DNA of 17,139 nt from JAEXNA01 sp050486105. GTDB lineage: Bacteria; Vulcanimicrobiota; Xenobia; Xenobiales; JADMJV01. Shown piece by piece: positions 1-6,755 of this stretch. The notes under the pieces are model-generated. The model searched no databases, was not told where the DNA came from, and was given only the letters and a program-made list of their open reading frames with translations. How positions within the stretch are numbered: the stretch's first letter is position 1; each line of letters starts with the position of its first letter. A program made the translations under genes and the position numbers. The stretch spans positions 1 to 17,139 of the forward strand of contig JBJHCR010000110.1 in assembly GCA_050486105.1 (NCBI GenBank), written 5' to 3'.

Positions 1-508
1 CTCCCCGTTCGAGGGCTGGTTGCAGACGCTTTGAGATTTTCCGGCGATCACGAAGCTCTGCACTCAATTTTTGGACTTTGCGACGCAAAGAGGCCGTCTC
101 TCTCGAACTGAGCACCGACTCAACCACGAGTGAGATCTCGTCTAGACTCTCGCTACTCGGGGCACGTGCAGAACTCAAAAGCAATGCTCCCCCGGGAAAC
201 GGATAGACATACAAGGGCTCGAAATCACGAACCGCCGAATGAAATGGAGACCACTCCAGGATCTCCTCCTCAGAGACTAAGCAGGGTGCTTCGGGGAGCC
301 GAGAGGTGGGCCAAGCCGTCCGATGCGGCTTCACTTTCCCAAAAGAGATCACCAACCCAAGGTGCTGATTCTCAAACAAGAGAACCCATCCCCAAGTCGC
401 TGTGGCGTGCAGCTGGATTTGCTTGAGTTTCTGGACGAGAGCGTCTCTGCGGGCACTCTTGAGCTCAGGAGTGACCCAGACTACACCGCCTGCTGAACTT
501 CGCTCCAC
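1..508 (-). CDS. Unidentified protein, possibly GAF-like with a coiled coil, truncated at the left edge
   Basis: An open frame of 169 codons runs from a GTG at 508 to the window edge with no stop and no in-frame ATG. The GTG lies 28 bases inside the end of miaB (stop at 481-483), so translation is probably coupled. An AGGAG sits only one base before the GTG, so the exact start is uncertain. The first ~115 residues alternate hydrophobic strands with short loops (around WGWVLLFEN, LGLVISFGKV and PLYVYPFPGGALLL), loosely like a GAF or PAS sensor fold. From about residue 128 the chain becomes a charged helix with heptad character (VESVLSSRE...LRRKVQKLSAELRDRRK) that reaches the edge. The end could be the start of an ANTAR-type or other output domain, but the rest is outside the window. 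I do not recognise the family. That it is a gene is fairly secure, because the frame is long and lies directly behind miaB. The GAF idea is weak. Confidence 0.55.
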   Translation of the reverse strand, partial: MERSSAGGVVWVTPELKSARRDALVQKLKQIQLHATATWGWVLLFENQHLGLVISFGKVKPHRTAWPTSRLPEAPCLVSEEEILEWSPFHSAVRDFEPLYVYPFPGGALLLSSARAPSSESLDEISLVVESVLSSRETASLRRKVQKLSAELRDRRKISKRLQPALERG

Positions 509-1872
509 GCTCCTCGGTGGGACTCAATATCGAGCAGTTCGCCGACAAATCCCCACGTAAAACCCTTCTCAAGTCTGACCGAAGCCAGGCGACCCTGGTA
601 GTCTTCCGACGATTCCACCGGGAAATGCACCAACCGGTGGCATCTGGTCCTGGCCGAGAACCGGTCCTGGTGCTTTTTGCTCCGGCCTTCCACCAGCACC
701 TGAAACTCTCGCCCCAAGAGCGATTGATTCTCCTTGTACGATATGTCGTTTTGAATCTCGATCAGACGATACAGGCGATCCATTTTGACCTCTTCAGGAA
801 CTTGGTCCTTAAACAGGGCGCCTGGAGTGCCCGGACGGGGAGAATAGGCGAACATGAATGCCGAAGAAAATCCCACTTCCTTAACCACCTTGAGGGTCTG
901 CTGAAACTGTTCCTCAGTTTCACCGGGGTACCCCACGATGATGTCGGTAGTGATGGACAAGCTTGGTATGGCTGCTCTCATTCGAGCGACTAGGTCCAAA
1001 AAGTCTGCCTGAGTGTAGAGGCGACGCATACGCTTGAGGACCTCATTGTCCCCGGACTGAAGCGGCAGGTGGATGTGTTCGCATACCGCCGGGTTGCGGG
1101 CCATGCTGTCGATCACTTCTTGAGTGTAGTAGTGAGGGTGCGGGGAGGTGAAGCGCAGGCGGTCTAGGCCCTCCAGTCCGCTTAGATGGTCCAAAAGACG
1201 GGCGAAATCGGTGGGCTCATCGAGATCTCTTCCGTAATCATTTACGTTCTGACCCAAAAGAAGTATCTCGCGGTGTCCTTGCCGGGCCAACCGCCGAACT
1301 TCCGACACAACCATATCCATGGGCCGACTCTTCAATCGTCCTCGAACGTAAGGCACTATGCAGAAGGTGCACCATTGGTCACACCCCATACTAATGGTCA
1401 CCATGGCCTTGTAATCGCTTCTTGGAGCCGAGGGAAGATGAAAGTGATCCCCGGTCTTCTCTACCTTGACGAAAGGTCCCTCACCCTGTTGAACCCTCTC
1501 GATCAGGTCGGGTATCTCGGAAAGATTGTGAGTCCCCACCACGATATCGACTTGCGGGAAACGCTTGAGAAACTGCTCACCGTCCTTCTGAGCCAGACAT
1601 CCAACCACCGCCAAGACCTGGCCGGGGTTGTCTTCCTTGTAGTTCTTAAAGTGGCCGACACTCCCATAGACCTTCTGGTCTGCATTGTCTCGCACACAAC
1701 AGGTATTGAATACCGCAACATCAGCGACTTGCGGCTCGGCAGTCGGAGCATAATGACGCTGAGCCAACATCCAAGAGATCAGCTCCGAATCGTACTGATT
1801 CATTTGGCAGCCGTAGGTCTGCAGGTAAAAGGACCGAAGTCCAGGCACCGCCTGCGTGGACTCTAGGATCAC
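481..1872 (-). CDS. miaB: tRNA-2-methylthio-N6-dimethylallyladenosine synthase MiaB
   Basis: This radical-SAM methylthiotransferase adds the 2-methylthio group to i6A37 of tRNAs that read U-starting codons; it acts in the cytoplasm. The 463-residue length is normal for the family. The N-terminal domain has the three auxiliary-cluster cysteines at C22 (YGCQMNQYDSE), C58 or C59 (NTCCVRDNADQKV) and C92 (VVGCLAQ). The radical-SAM cluster motif is C164-x3-C168-x2-C171, followed by PYVRGRLKSRP, which is typical of MiaB rather than RimO or MtaB. A TRAM RNA-binding domain occupies about residues 386-449. The start is GTG at 1872, preceded seven bases upstream by GGGAG. It overlaps the stop of the S41 peptidase gene as GTGA, so the two genes are translationally coupled. 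An unusual CC pair occurs at residues 58-59, where most homologues have a single cysteine followed by Ala. Product identity is secure. Confidence 0.96.
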   Translation of the reverse strand: MILESTQAVPGLRSFYLQTYGCQMNQYDSELISWMLAQRHYAPTAEPQVADVAVFNTCCVRDNADQKVYGSVGHFKNYKEDNPGQVLAVVGCLAQKDGEQFLKRFPQVDIVVGTHNLSEIPDLIERVQQGEGPFVKVEKTGDHFHLPSAPRSDYKAMVTISMGCDQWCTFCIVPYVRGRLKSRPMDMVVSEVRRLARQGHREILLLGQNVNDYGRDLDEPTDFARLLDHLSGLEGLDRLRFTSPHPHYYTQEVIDSMARNPAVCEHIHLPLQSGDNEVLKRMRRLYTQADFLDLVARMRAAIPSLSITTDIIVGYPGETEEQFQQTLKVVKEVGFSSAFMFAYSPRPGTPGALFKDQVPEEVKMDRLYRLIEIQNDISYKENQSLLGREFQVLVEGRSKKHQDRFSARTRCHRLVHFPVESSEDYQGRLASVRLEKGFTWGFVGELLDIESHRGAWSEVQQAV

Positions 1873-3401
1873 GAGTTGACTCCCTGGTCACTCTCACTGG
1901 TCAAAGACTTCTTCAGCATCTCCACAGCTTTCAGGAGTTGGACATCCTTCTCACCGCGCCCCACAAATCTCGGTTCCATTTCGATCTTGACGTCGGGCTC
2001 TAACCCTTGCTGATCAATGACCGAACCCGAGGGGGTGTAAAACCTGGCGATCGTCAGTTTCAAGGCCGAGCCGTCAGAAAAAGGGTACAGTTGCTGAACG
2101 CTCCCTTTACCGAAAGACTTCTGCCCGACGATCTTTGCGAGGCCGTGATCTCTGAGAGCACCCGCCGTAATCTCAGATGCGCTGGCGGAAAACTCATTCA
2201 TCAAGACGATGGTTGGAAGTTCGGACGAACCCTTTGTGTTAGAGCGATACTCTCGCCGGCGGTTATTCCGATCGATGGTGTAGACGACCAGGCCGTTCTG
2301 TTTGTTGAAGAAGCCGCCCACGACGTCCACCGCCGAATCTATGTAACCTCCCCCGTTGTTCCTGAGATCGATTAGAAGTGACTTAGCTCCGTTCTTCTTG
2401 AGCTTGTCGATGGCTGTAGTCAACTCTTTGGCGGTCTCACTTCCAAACATGCGGAGTCTGATATATCCGATCTCGTCATCGAGAAGCTTCGAGGAAACGG
2501 AGACCACCGAAATCTTACCTCTGGTCACCGAATAGGTCAGTGGTTTGGGTTCACCCGAACGCTCCACCTCGAGTTCTACCGACGTGCCGATCACTCCACG
2601 GATCTTGGCTTGAGCTTGGTCCAAGGTTATCCCGTCGGTGGAGTCTCCATCAATTTTCAGAACCCGATCGCCGGACATAAGCCCGACTTGATGCGCCGGC
2701 GTGCCCTCGACCGGTTCGAAAATCGTCAGCCTGTTGTTCGCTTCCGGGTCGAGTTCAATGTACACTCCGATTCCACCGAAGTCCTGGTTTTGCATCTGCT
2801 CTTGAAGCTTGGAGTAATCCTCGGGCAGCATCAGCAGAGAATACCGGTCCTCCATGGCATCCAACATACCGATGATGGCGGCGAAGGTCAGGAGCTTCGG
2901 CTCGATCTTGTCGCCGTAGAGGTCGAGAAGTTGGGGGAGAACCTTTCGGTTCCGGTCGAGAGAATCGAGGGCTTCGGTGTCGATTTCAGCTTGCTGAAGG
3001 AGTTCTCGAACCTCGTTCTTTACGCCATCAAACAGCTTGTCCTCAGAGACTTCTTCCACATAGCTCTTCTTGATGTAGTAGTAAACGTTCCGAAAGAGAG
3101 CATCGTCGGGCTCGAAACCTAACTTGTCGCTATCTTCAATGAGTTGAGAATAGTCGCGAGCACTCTGCGCTTGCTCTTCATCTTCAGAATCTTGGGGATC
3201 GGCTTGCGCTACTTGACGGTCCCCATCCCCTACGAAAGAAGCGACATCAACGGTTTCCGTTACCGCTGAAACAATGCTGGGGCTCTCAGACGGAACGCCC
3301 TCAGCTTGCTCTAAGTTGGTCTGGGCAGAACAACCTATAAACAGTAACAGCAACAGCACAGAGTAGAGAACTCGGTCTCGCAAGCGATATTTCATAATCA
3401 A
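1869..3401 (-). CDS. S41-family C-terminal processing peptidase, predicted lipoprotein
   Basis: A carboxyl-terminal processing serine protease of the CtpA/Prc type, expected to trim or degrade envelope proteins in the periplasm. The first 24 residues form a lipoprotein signal with lipobox FIGC (Cys24), so it is probably anchored to a membrane. An acidic, Ser/Gln-rich linker follows to about residue 90. Next come a helical N-terminal region (95-205), a PDZ domain (about 208-293: FGGIGVYIEL...GTPAHQVGLMSGDRVLKIDG) and the S41 catalytic core (about 296-480). The Ser/Lys dyad is Ser407 in FSASASEI and Lys432 in SFGKGSVQ. LLIDLRNNGGGY is the typical core strand. The start is either TTG at 3401, with GAGG six bases upstream, or ATG at 3395, with GAGG twelve bases upstream. 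I keep TTG on spacing, and both give the same signal peptide. The gene ends overlapping miaB by four bases. Confidence 0.93.
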   Translation of the reverse strand: MIMKYRLRDRVLYSVLLLLLFIGCSAQTNLEQAEGVPSESPSIVSAVTETVDVASFVGDGDRQVAQADPQDSEDEEQAQSARDYSQLIEDSDKLGFEPDDALFRNVYYYIKKSYVEEVSEDKLFDGVKNEVRELLQQAEIDTEALDSLDRNRKVLPQLLDLYGDKIEPKLLTFAAIIGMLDAMEDRYSLLMLPEDYSKLQEQMQNQDFGGIGVYIELDPEANNRLTIFEPVEGTPAHQVGLMSGDRVLKIDGDSTDGITLDQAQAKIRGVIGTSVELEVERSGEPKPLTYSVTRGKISVVSVSSKLLDDEIGYIRLRMFGSETAKELTTAIDKLKKNGAKSLLIDLRNNGGGYIDSAVDVVGGFFNKQNGLVVYTIDRNNRRREYRSNTKGSSELPTIVLMNEFSASASEITAGALRDHGLAKIVGQKSFGKGSVQQLYPFSDGSALKLTIARFYTPSGSVIDQQGLEPDVKIEMEPRFVGRGEKDVQLLKAVEMLKKSLTSESDQGVNS

Positions 3402-3422
3402 GACTCACCTCAATCGGGCCTG

Positions 3423-3476
3423 GTTCCTCAGACCTTTCTGGCGCATTCAGCCACAACTCCGGAGTCCTCGAGGAAC
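3423..3476. other. Nested palindromes in the peptidase leader
   Basis: Two perfect ten-base palindromes sit next to each other, sharing one base: ACTCCGGAGT (3456-3465) and TCCTCGAGGA (3465-3474). A longer-range inverted repeat GTTCCTC (3424-3430) / GAGGAAC (about 3470-3476) encloses the region. It falls inside the untranslated leader between the candidate promoter and the peptidase start. It could be an operator for a dimeric regulator or an RNA structure; function is unknown. Confidence 0.3.
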
Positions 3477-3500
3477 ACCAAAGTAGACTCTCGCCCTAAT

Positions 3501-3529
3501 ACAATAGATCAATATGCTGAGCACTTCAA
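3501..3529 (-). promoter_or_regulatory. Candidate sigma-70 promoter for the peptidase-miaB operon
   Basis: On the minus strand TTGAAG (3524-3529) and TATTGT (3501-3506) are separated by exactly 17 bases, each matching four of six consensus positions. The site lies between the hpf terminator and the peptidase start, about 100 bases before the start codon, which is where a promoter is expected. It rests on motif matching only. Confidence 0.32.
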
Positions 3530-3561
3530 CGACCGGAAGCCATTGAGGTTCCGGTTTCAGC

Positions 3562-3604
3562 AAAAGAAAATCCCTCTACCCGATTAATGTCCTGGCAGAG
3601 GGAG
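3562..3604 (-). terminator. Rho-independent terminator of hpf
   Basis: Reading the minus strand, TCCCTCTGCC (3603-3594) pairs with GGTAGAGGGA (3580-3571) over ten base pairs, including one G-U pair, with a 13-base loop. It is followed directly by TTTTCTTTT. It begins 27 bases after the hpf stop codon. The U-rich tail and position make it a convincing intrinsic terminator separating hpf from the peptidase-miaB operon. Confidence 0.82.
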
Positions 3605-3630
3605 TTCTAAACGCTAGATTGGAGGGCCCC

Positions 3631-4212
3631 TTAATCCTCTAGGCGGGGGTCCATCAACCCATATCCTTTTTTGCGTTTGTAAACGATGTTGACCCGACGG
3701 CGATCCTCGTTAAAGAAAGCGTAGAAGTCTCTCCCAGCCGATTCCATTTCCTTGATGGCCTCTTCAATAGACAGAGACCGGGCATAGAAGGACTGCACAT
3801 GCTCGACTCTCGGAGCATAAAGAGACTCGTCCAAGAGTGTTCCGTTGCCCCCGCCCTTTTTCTCACCCTCAGATGATGAGGGCGTCGCTGAGTCTAGTGC
3901 AGGCGCCGCCGGCCCGCGGGCAGAGTGTCGGACAGCGACCTTGCCTTTCTGCTTCTTGAGTTGCCTCTCGAGCTTCTCTATAACTCTGTCGATAGAGTTA
4001 TACATATCCTTGCTCTTCTCTTCGCCCCTCATATCGAAACCTTCACCGAAGACGGTCACTTCGGCAATATGCCAGTTCCGCTCCACCGAGAGGCATACCT
4101 CGGCTGAGATTATGTGGTCGAAGTAGCGCGAGATCTTGCTCATCTTCTCCGAGGCATAAGACTTCAGCGAATCGGTTAGATCGATCTGCTTTCCTTTAAC
4201 GGTAATCTGCAA
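3631..4212 (-). CDS. hpf: Ribosome hibernation promoting factor, long form
   Basis: Long HPF binds the 30S decoding centre when growth slows and dimerises ribosomes into inactive 100S particles. Residues 1-95 form the beta-alpha-beta-beta-beta-alpha ribosome-binding domain (MQITVKGKQIDLTDSLKSYA, ending in the basic helix IEKLERQLKKQKGK). Residues ~96-136 are a Pro/Ala/Ser/Gly-rich linker. Residues ~138-190 are the dimerisation domain (SIEEAIKEMESAGRDFYAF...VNIVYKRKKGYGLMDP). The length of 193 residues fits the long form rather than short HPF/YfiA. The start is TTG at 4212: a perfect AGGAGG lies seven bases upstream, and no in-frame ATG would give the complete first strand. An A7 stretch and a small GGCC-GCAA-GGCC hairpin lie just before the ribosome-binding site. 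The gene is followed by a strong terminator, so the transcript ends here. The promoter is not obvious. Confidence 0.94.
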   Translation of the reverse strand: MQITVKGKQIDLTDSLKSYASEKMSKISRYFDHIISAEVCLSVERNWHIAEVTVFGEGFDMRGEEKSKDMYNSIDRVIEKLERQLKKQKGKVAVRHSARGPAAPALDSATPSSSEGEKKGGGNGTLLDESLYAPRVEHVQSFYARSLSIEEAIKEMESAGRDFYAFFNEDRRRVNIVYKRKKGYGLMDPRLED

Positions 4213-4338
4213 GCGATTTCCTCCTAGTTTTTTTGGCCTTGCGGCCGCTCAATGCGTCAAGCTCTTCTTCTTCGGCGAAAACCGAGGCCCTCTTTGGCGA
4301 TGATGGTCCGTGGTGACCCAAGCCTTCCTAGAGGGGGG

Positions 4339-5058
4339 CTATCTTTGGTGGGCCGCCTTAGCATCTTTCCAAGCCTTTTTGACCTTAACCACGTATCTTT
4401 GAGTTTCAGCAAACGGCGGAATACCACCATATCGCTCGACATTGCCTGGGCCCGCGTTGTAAGCCGCCAGCATCAACTCTTCCGAGCCGAAGCGATCGTG
4501 CATCATTCGCAGATAGCGAGAACCCGCCGCGATGTTCTGTTCGATATCGAAACGGTCTCGACACCCTAAATAAGAAGCGGTCCCGGGCATCAACTGCATC
4601 AAACCTCCTGCGCCTACGGGAGAGACCGCGTTGGGTCGGAATGCCGACTCTATTTCGATCACCCCACGAATGAGCCAGGGATCCAAGTTGTACTGCTGAG
4701 CGTACCTTTCGATGATAGGGCTGATATCCACCGGCTTGAATTCGACCTTTGGAACGGTCTTATAGATGTACTCGTGTCCGCTGCTGTTACTTTCCGCACC
4801 ACGACTCGACATGCTGACTCTCCGCTTGCCGATCACCACCTTCTCGTAGGTCTTGACCTTGGCTTGCACCATGATTGGGGGCAGAACATTCCTGCTCTCG
4901 CCAGCCTCTTCAATCTCGACCTCCTGCTCCGCAGCCTTATCCTCCAGAAGCGGCACTAAGCCTACTCGAGAATCGTTCTGTGGGGCCCTTAAAGGCTCCG
5001 CAAAGCAAGCCGAAGTCAAAGCAAAAAGTAAAATAGCAGTAAACGAAAACCTCAACAT
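4339..5058 (-). CDS. Exported SLT-family lytic transglycosylase
   Basis: A murein lytic transglycosylase of the soluble-Slt70-like family (GH23), cleaving the MurNAc-GlcNAc bond to leave 1,6-anhydro ends. The first 20 residues are a signal peptide ending SACFA|EP, best read as a signal peptidase I site. The Cys at residue 18 lacks a good lipobox. Residues 21-110 are a low-complexity, charged linker. The catalytic domain spans about 111-230. The catalytic Glu is E137 in VIEIESAFRPNAVS, followed by GLMQLMPGTA (152-161), AAYNAGPGNV (198-207) and ETQRYV (218-223), all four canonical motifs. Length 239 residues. I choose ATG at 5058, which has GAGG six bases upstream within an eight-base match to the 16S tail (GAGGTGAT). 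A TTG one codon earlier is spaced too closely. It lies 126 bases upstream of hpf on the same strand. Confidence 0.93.
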   Translation of the reverse strand: MLRFSFTAILLFALTSACFAEPLRAPQNDSRVGLVPLLEDKAAEQEVEIEEAGESRNVLPPIMVQAKVKTYEKVVIGKRRVSMSSRGAESNSSGHEYIYKTVPKVEFKPVDISPIIERYAQQYNLDPWLIRGVIEIESAFRPNAVSPVGAGGLMQLMPGTASYLGCRDRFDIEQNIAAGSRYLRMMHDRFGSEELMLAAYNAGPGNVERYGGIPPFAETQRYVVKVKKAWKDAKAAHQR

Positions 5059-5222
5059 CAATCACCTCATAAAGTCAAGTCGGCCGACGAGTTCGAAGCC
5101 TCGTTCCGACACTTTGTTCGTCAAGTCATGACCCTTTCGCAGCCAACCCAAACTCGAACAACCGTACGCTATCCTTCTTGGTCCAGCCGAGAGCTTGCGA
5201 ACTGTTCACCATCCTGAGCCAC

Positions 5223-6302
5223 TCATTCCTTGGAAGACTTCAGGCTTCGCAAGTGCCTCTTTCTGTCGGGAGCCTCTCGACCAGATCCTGCCGGCATGCG
5301 CCTCAGCCGGATCATTTGGGCCAAGATGGAGCAAGCGATTTCGCTCGGAGTTTGCGCACCAATCTCAAGTCCGATCGGAGCGCAAACTCGTCTCAATTTC
5401 TCGGCACAAAACCCCTCGTCGACTAGCTCTTGGAAGACAGCGTCGATGCGCCGCTGGCTTCCGATCATTCCCAGATAGTCCAACTCAGTCCCGCCAAGCA
5501 GCCGTAAACAATCCTGGTCGTGCTTATGGCCTCGAGTCACCAGGACCACGCTGCAGTTCGGTCGACTCGCCAAAGCAGGCAGAAGTTTGTCATAGTCGCC
5601 ACAATGAACCTCTCGAGCAGTGGGGAAGTATATCGACTGAGCGTACTCCTGCCGATCGTCGAGTATCATCACGGAATAATCAAGCTCTGTGGCCATCGTG
5701 CACAGCGGTCGAGCAATATGTCCTGCCCCAACAATGATGAGGGTTCGAGTGCACCCCAGAGGTTCCAAGAATCTGCTGTCATGAAGCTCATCACCGGAGA
5801 TCCACTTCGGGTCTCGAACCTCCTCTTCGCAGAGGCCCACTTGAAAGTCTACCGCGCACTTCTCTAGGCCCTCCCGCCAGAAACCTATTCTAGCGGCACC
5901 CAATTTGCTCTCCCAGACTAAGGACCGTCCTCCTTGAAGCCGAGTGAGCAATCCCGCGAAAGTTTCGGTATGCCTGTCCGGGTCGAAACGTTGAAGAAGA
6001 ACATCGAATCGCCCACCACACACCTTACCCCCCCCGCCTTCGGGATCTTCCGTGAGGTCGACATGAAGCAGGTGTCCAGGAGAACTGCTGTCGTCAGCCA
6101 ACATGGTCAGGGCCAGTTCATAGACTTCGGCCTCGCCACAGCCGCCACCGACGGTTCCGCGCAGGGCACCCTGAGAATCGACCACCAGAGCGGCGCCCAC
6201 CTCTCGAGGAGTAGAGCCCCAGGTCTTGACAATGACAGCACGAACCGCTGGCCGCCCTCCTTTCAGCTCTTTCTCGATGACCTCAAATAGATGATCTTGC
6301 AA
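5223..6302 (-). CDS. XdhC/CoxI-family molybdenum-cofactor maturation protein
   Basis: Family members bind molybdenum cofactor, promote its sulfuration and deliver it to xanthine-dehydrogenase or CO-dehydrogenase-type enzymes in the cytoplasm. Residues ~15-105 match the XdhC/CoxI domain (VKTWGSTPREVGAALVV, GTVGGGCGEAEV, VCGGRFDVLL). Residues ~187-335 match the XdhC Rossmann domain (LIIVGAGHIARPL, HCGDYDKLLPAL, VVLVTRGHKHDQDCLRLL, YLGMIGSQRR, PIGLEIGAQTPSEIA). The 359-residue length is typical. The start is TTG at 6302 with AGGAGG four bases upstream; no in-frame ATG is available near it. It lies 36 bases downstream of the FliG-like gene and is probably co-transcribed with it and the SIS gene. 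No molybdoenzyme subunit is in the window, so its client is unknown. The family is sure, the client is not. Confidence 0.9.
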   Translation of the reverse strand: MQDHLFEVIEKELKGGRPAVRAVIVKTWGSTPREVGAALVVDSQGALRGTVGGGCGEAEVYELALTMLADDSSSPGHLLHVDLTEDPEGGGGKVCGGRFDVLLQRFDPDRHTETFAGLLTRLQGGRSLVWESKLGAARIGFWREGLEKCAVDFQVGLCEEEVRDPKWISGDELHDSRFLEPLGCTRTLIIVGAGHIARPLCTMATELDYSVMILDDRQEYAQSIYFPTAREVHCGDYDKLLPALASRPNCSVVLVTRGHKHDQDCLRLLGGTELDYLGMIGSQRRIDAVFQELVDEGFCAEKLRRVCAPIGLEIGAQTPSEIACSILAQMIRLRRMPAGSGREAPDRKRHLRSLKSSKE

Positions 6303-6338
6303 AGATCCTCCTGGCGCCTGAACTGCTGGGTCGGCCCT

Positions 6339-6755
6339 CTAGAAAAAAACCTTGCGATAGATCGAGGCCAGTTCATCCGGACTCTCCTCGAAACGCAACT
6401 GCAGCCAACGCATGATCTCGTCAGGGTCCTTCCTTGGAGCATCGGTCAAGCCAGCCTGTTGGCAGAAGGCATCGAGAACCGGTCCTGCCACTCTATTCGG
6501 CAAACCCTTGAGCTTCTGACCAGCCTCGAAAATGCGTGACTGCTCGGTGGCCCCTAGGCGGGCCAGCACCGAGGCACCTAAGCCAGGACTCAGGTATCCG
6601 AGGACTATCCAACCTTTTTGCAGACTGTTCAAGTCAGACCAGGCAATAGAATCTGTCAGTTCCTCACGCTTTCGAACCACAACCATGGTCAACACTATGG
6701 GGGCCAAGACAGCGATCAACTGCCAACCCTCCATGCGGTCGAGTAGACTAAACAC
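6339..6755 (-). CDS. Membrane-anchored small protein with a FliG-N/MgtE-N-like helical region
   Basis: I do not recognise this as a named family. It has 138 residues: one membrane segment at about 12-28 (QLIAVLAPIVLTMVVV) followed by RKR, which by the positive-inside rule puts the rest in the cytoplasm. Residues ~46-100 (LGYLSPGLGASVLARLGATE, then IFEAGQKLKGLP...VLDAF) have the pattern of the helical repeats at the N-terminus of FliG and MgtE: a Leu-Ser-Pro turn, a helix with A-x-x-L-x-x-L, then E-x-x-R-I. A second charged helical stretch ends in KVFF. The start is GTG at 6755, overlapping the SIS stop by eight bases (GTGTTTAG). There is no Shine-Dalgarno sequence, so it relies on coupling; ATG at 6734 is the alternative. 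Gene status is well supported by coupling and context; the fold is an inference from pattern. Confidence 0.7.
   Translation of the reverse strand: MFSLLDRMEGWQLIAVLAPIVLTMVVVRKREELTDSIAWSDLNSLQKGWIVLGYLSPGLGASVLARLGATEQSRIFEAGQKLKGLPNRVAGPVLDAFCQQAGLTDAPRKDPDEIMRWLQLRFEESPDELASIYRKVFF

Noticed and set aside
1186..1866. Long plus-strand frame opposite miaB (226 codons), and similar frames opposite hpf, XdhC, aroC and the FAD dehydrogenase
   Set aside because: These are antisense shadows of well-identified genes; they lack ribosome-binding sites and family motifs.
4235..4246. GGCC-GCAA-GGCC hairpin upstream of hpf as a riboswitch or terminator
   Set aside because: Only four base pairs and followed by As rather than Us on the coding strand. 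Too small to call a regulatory element.
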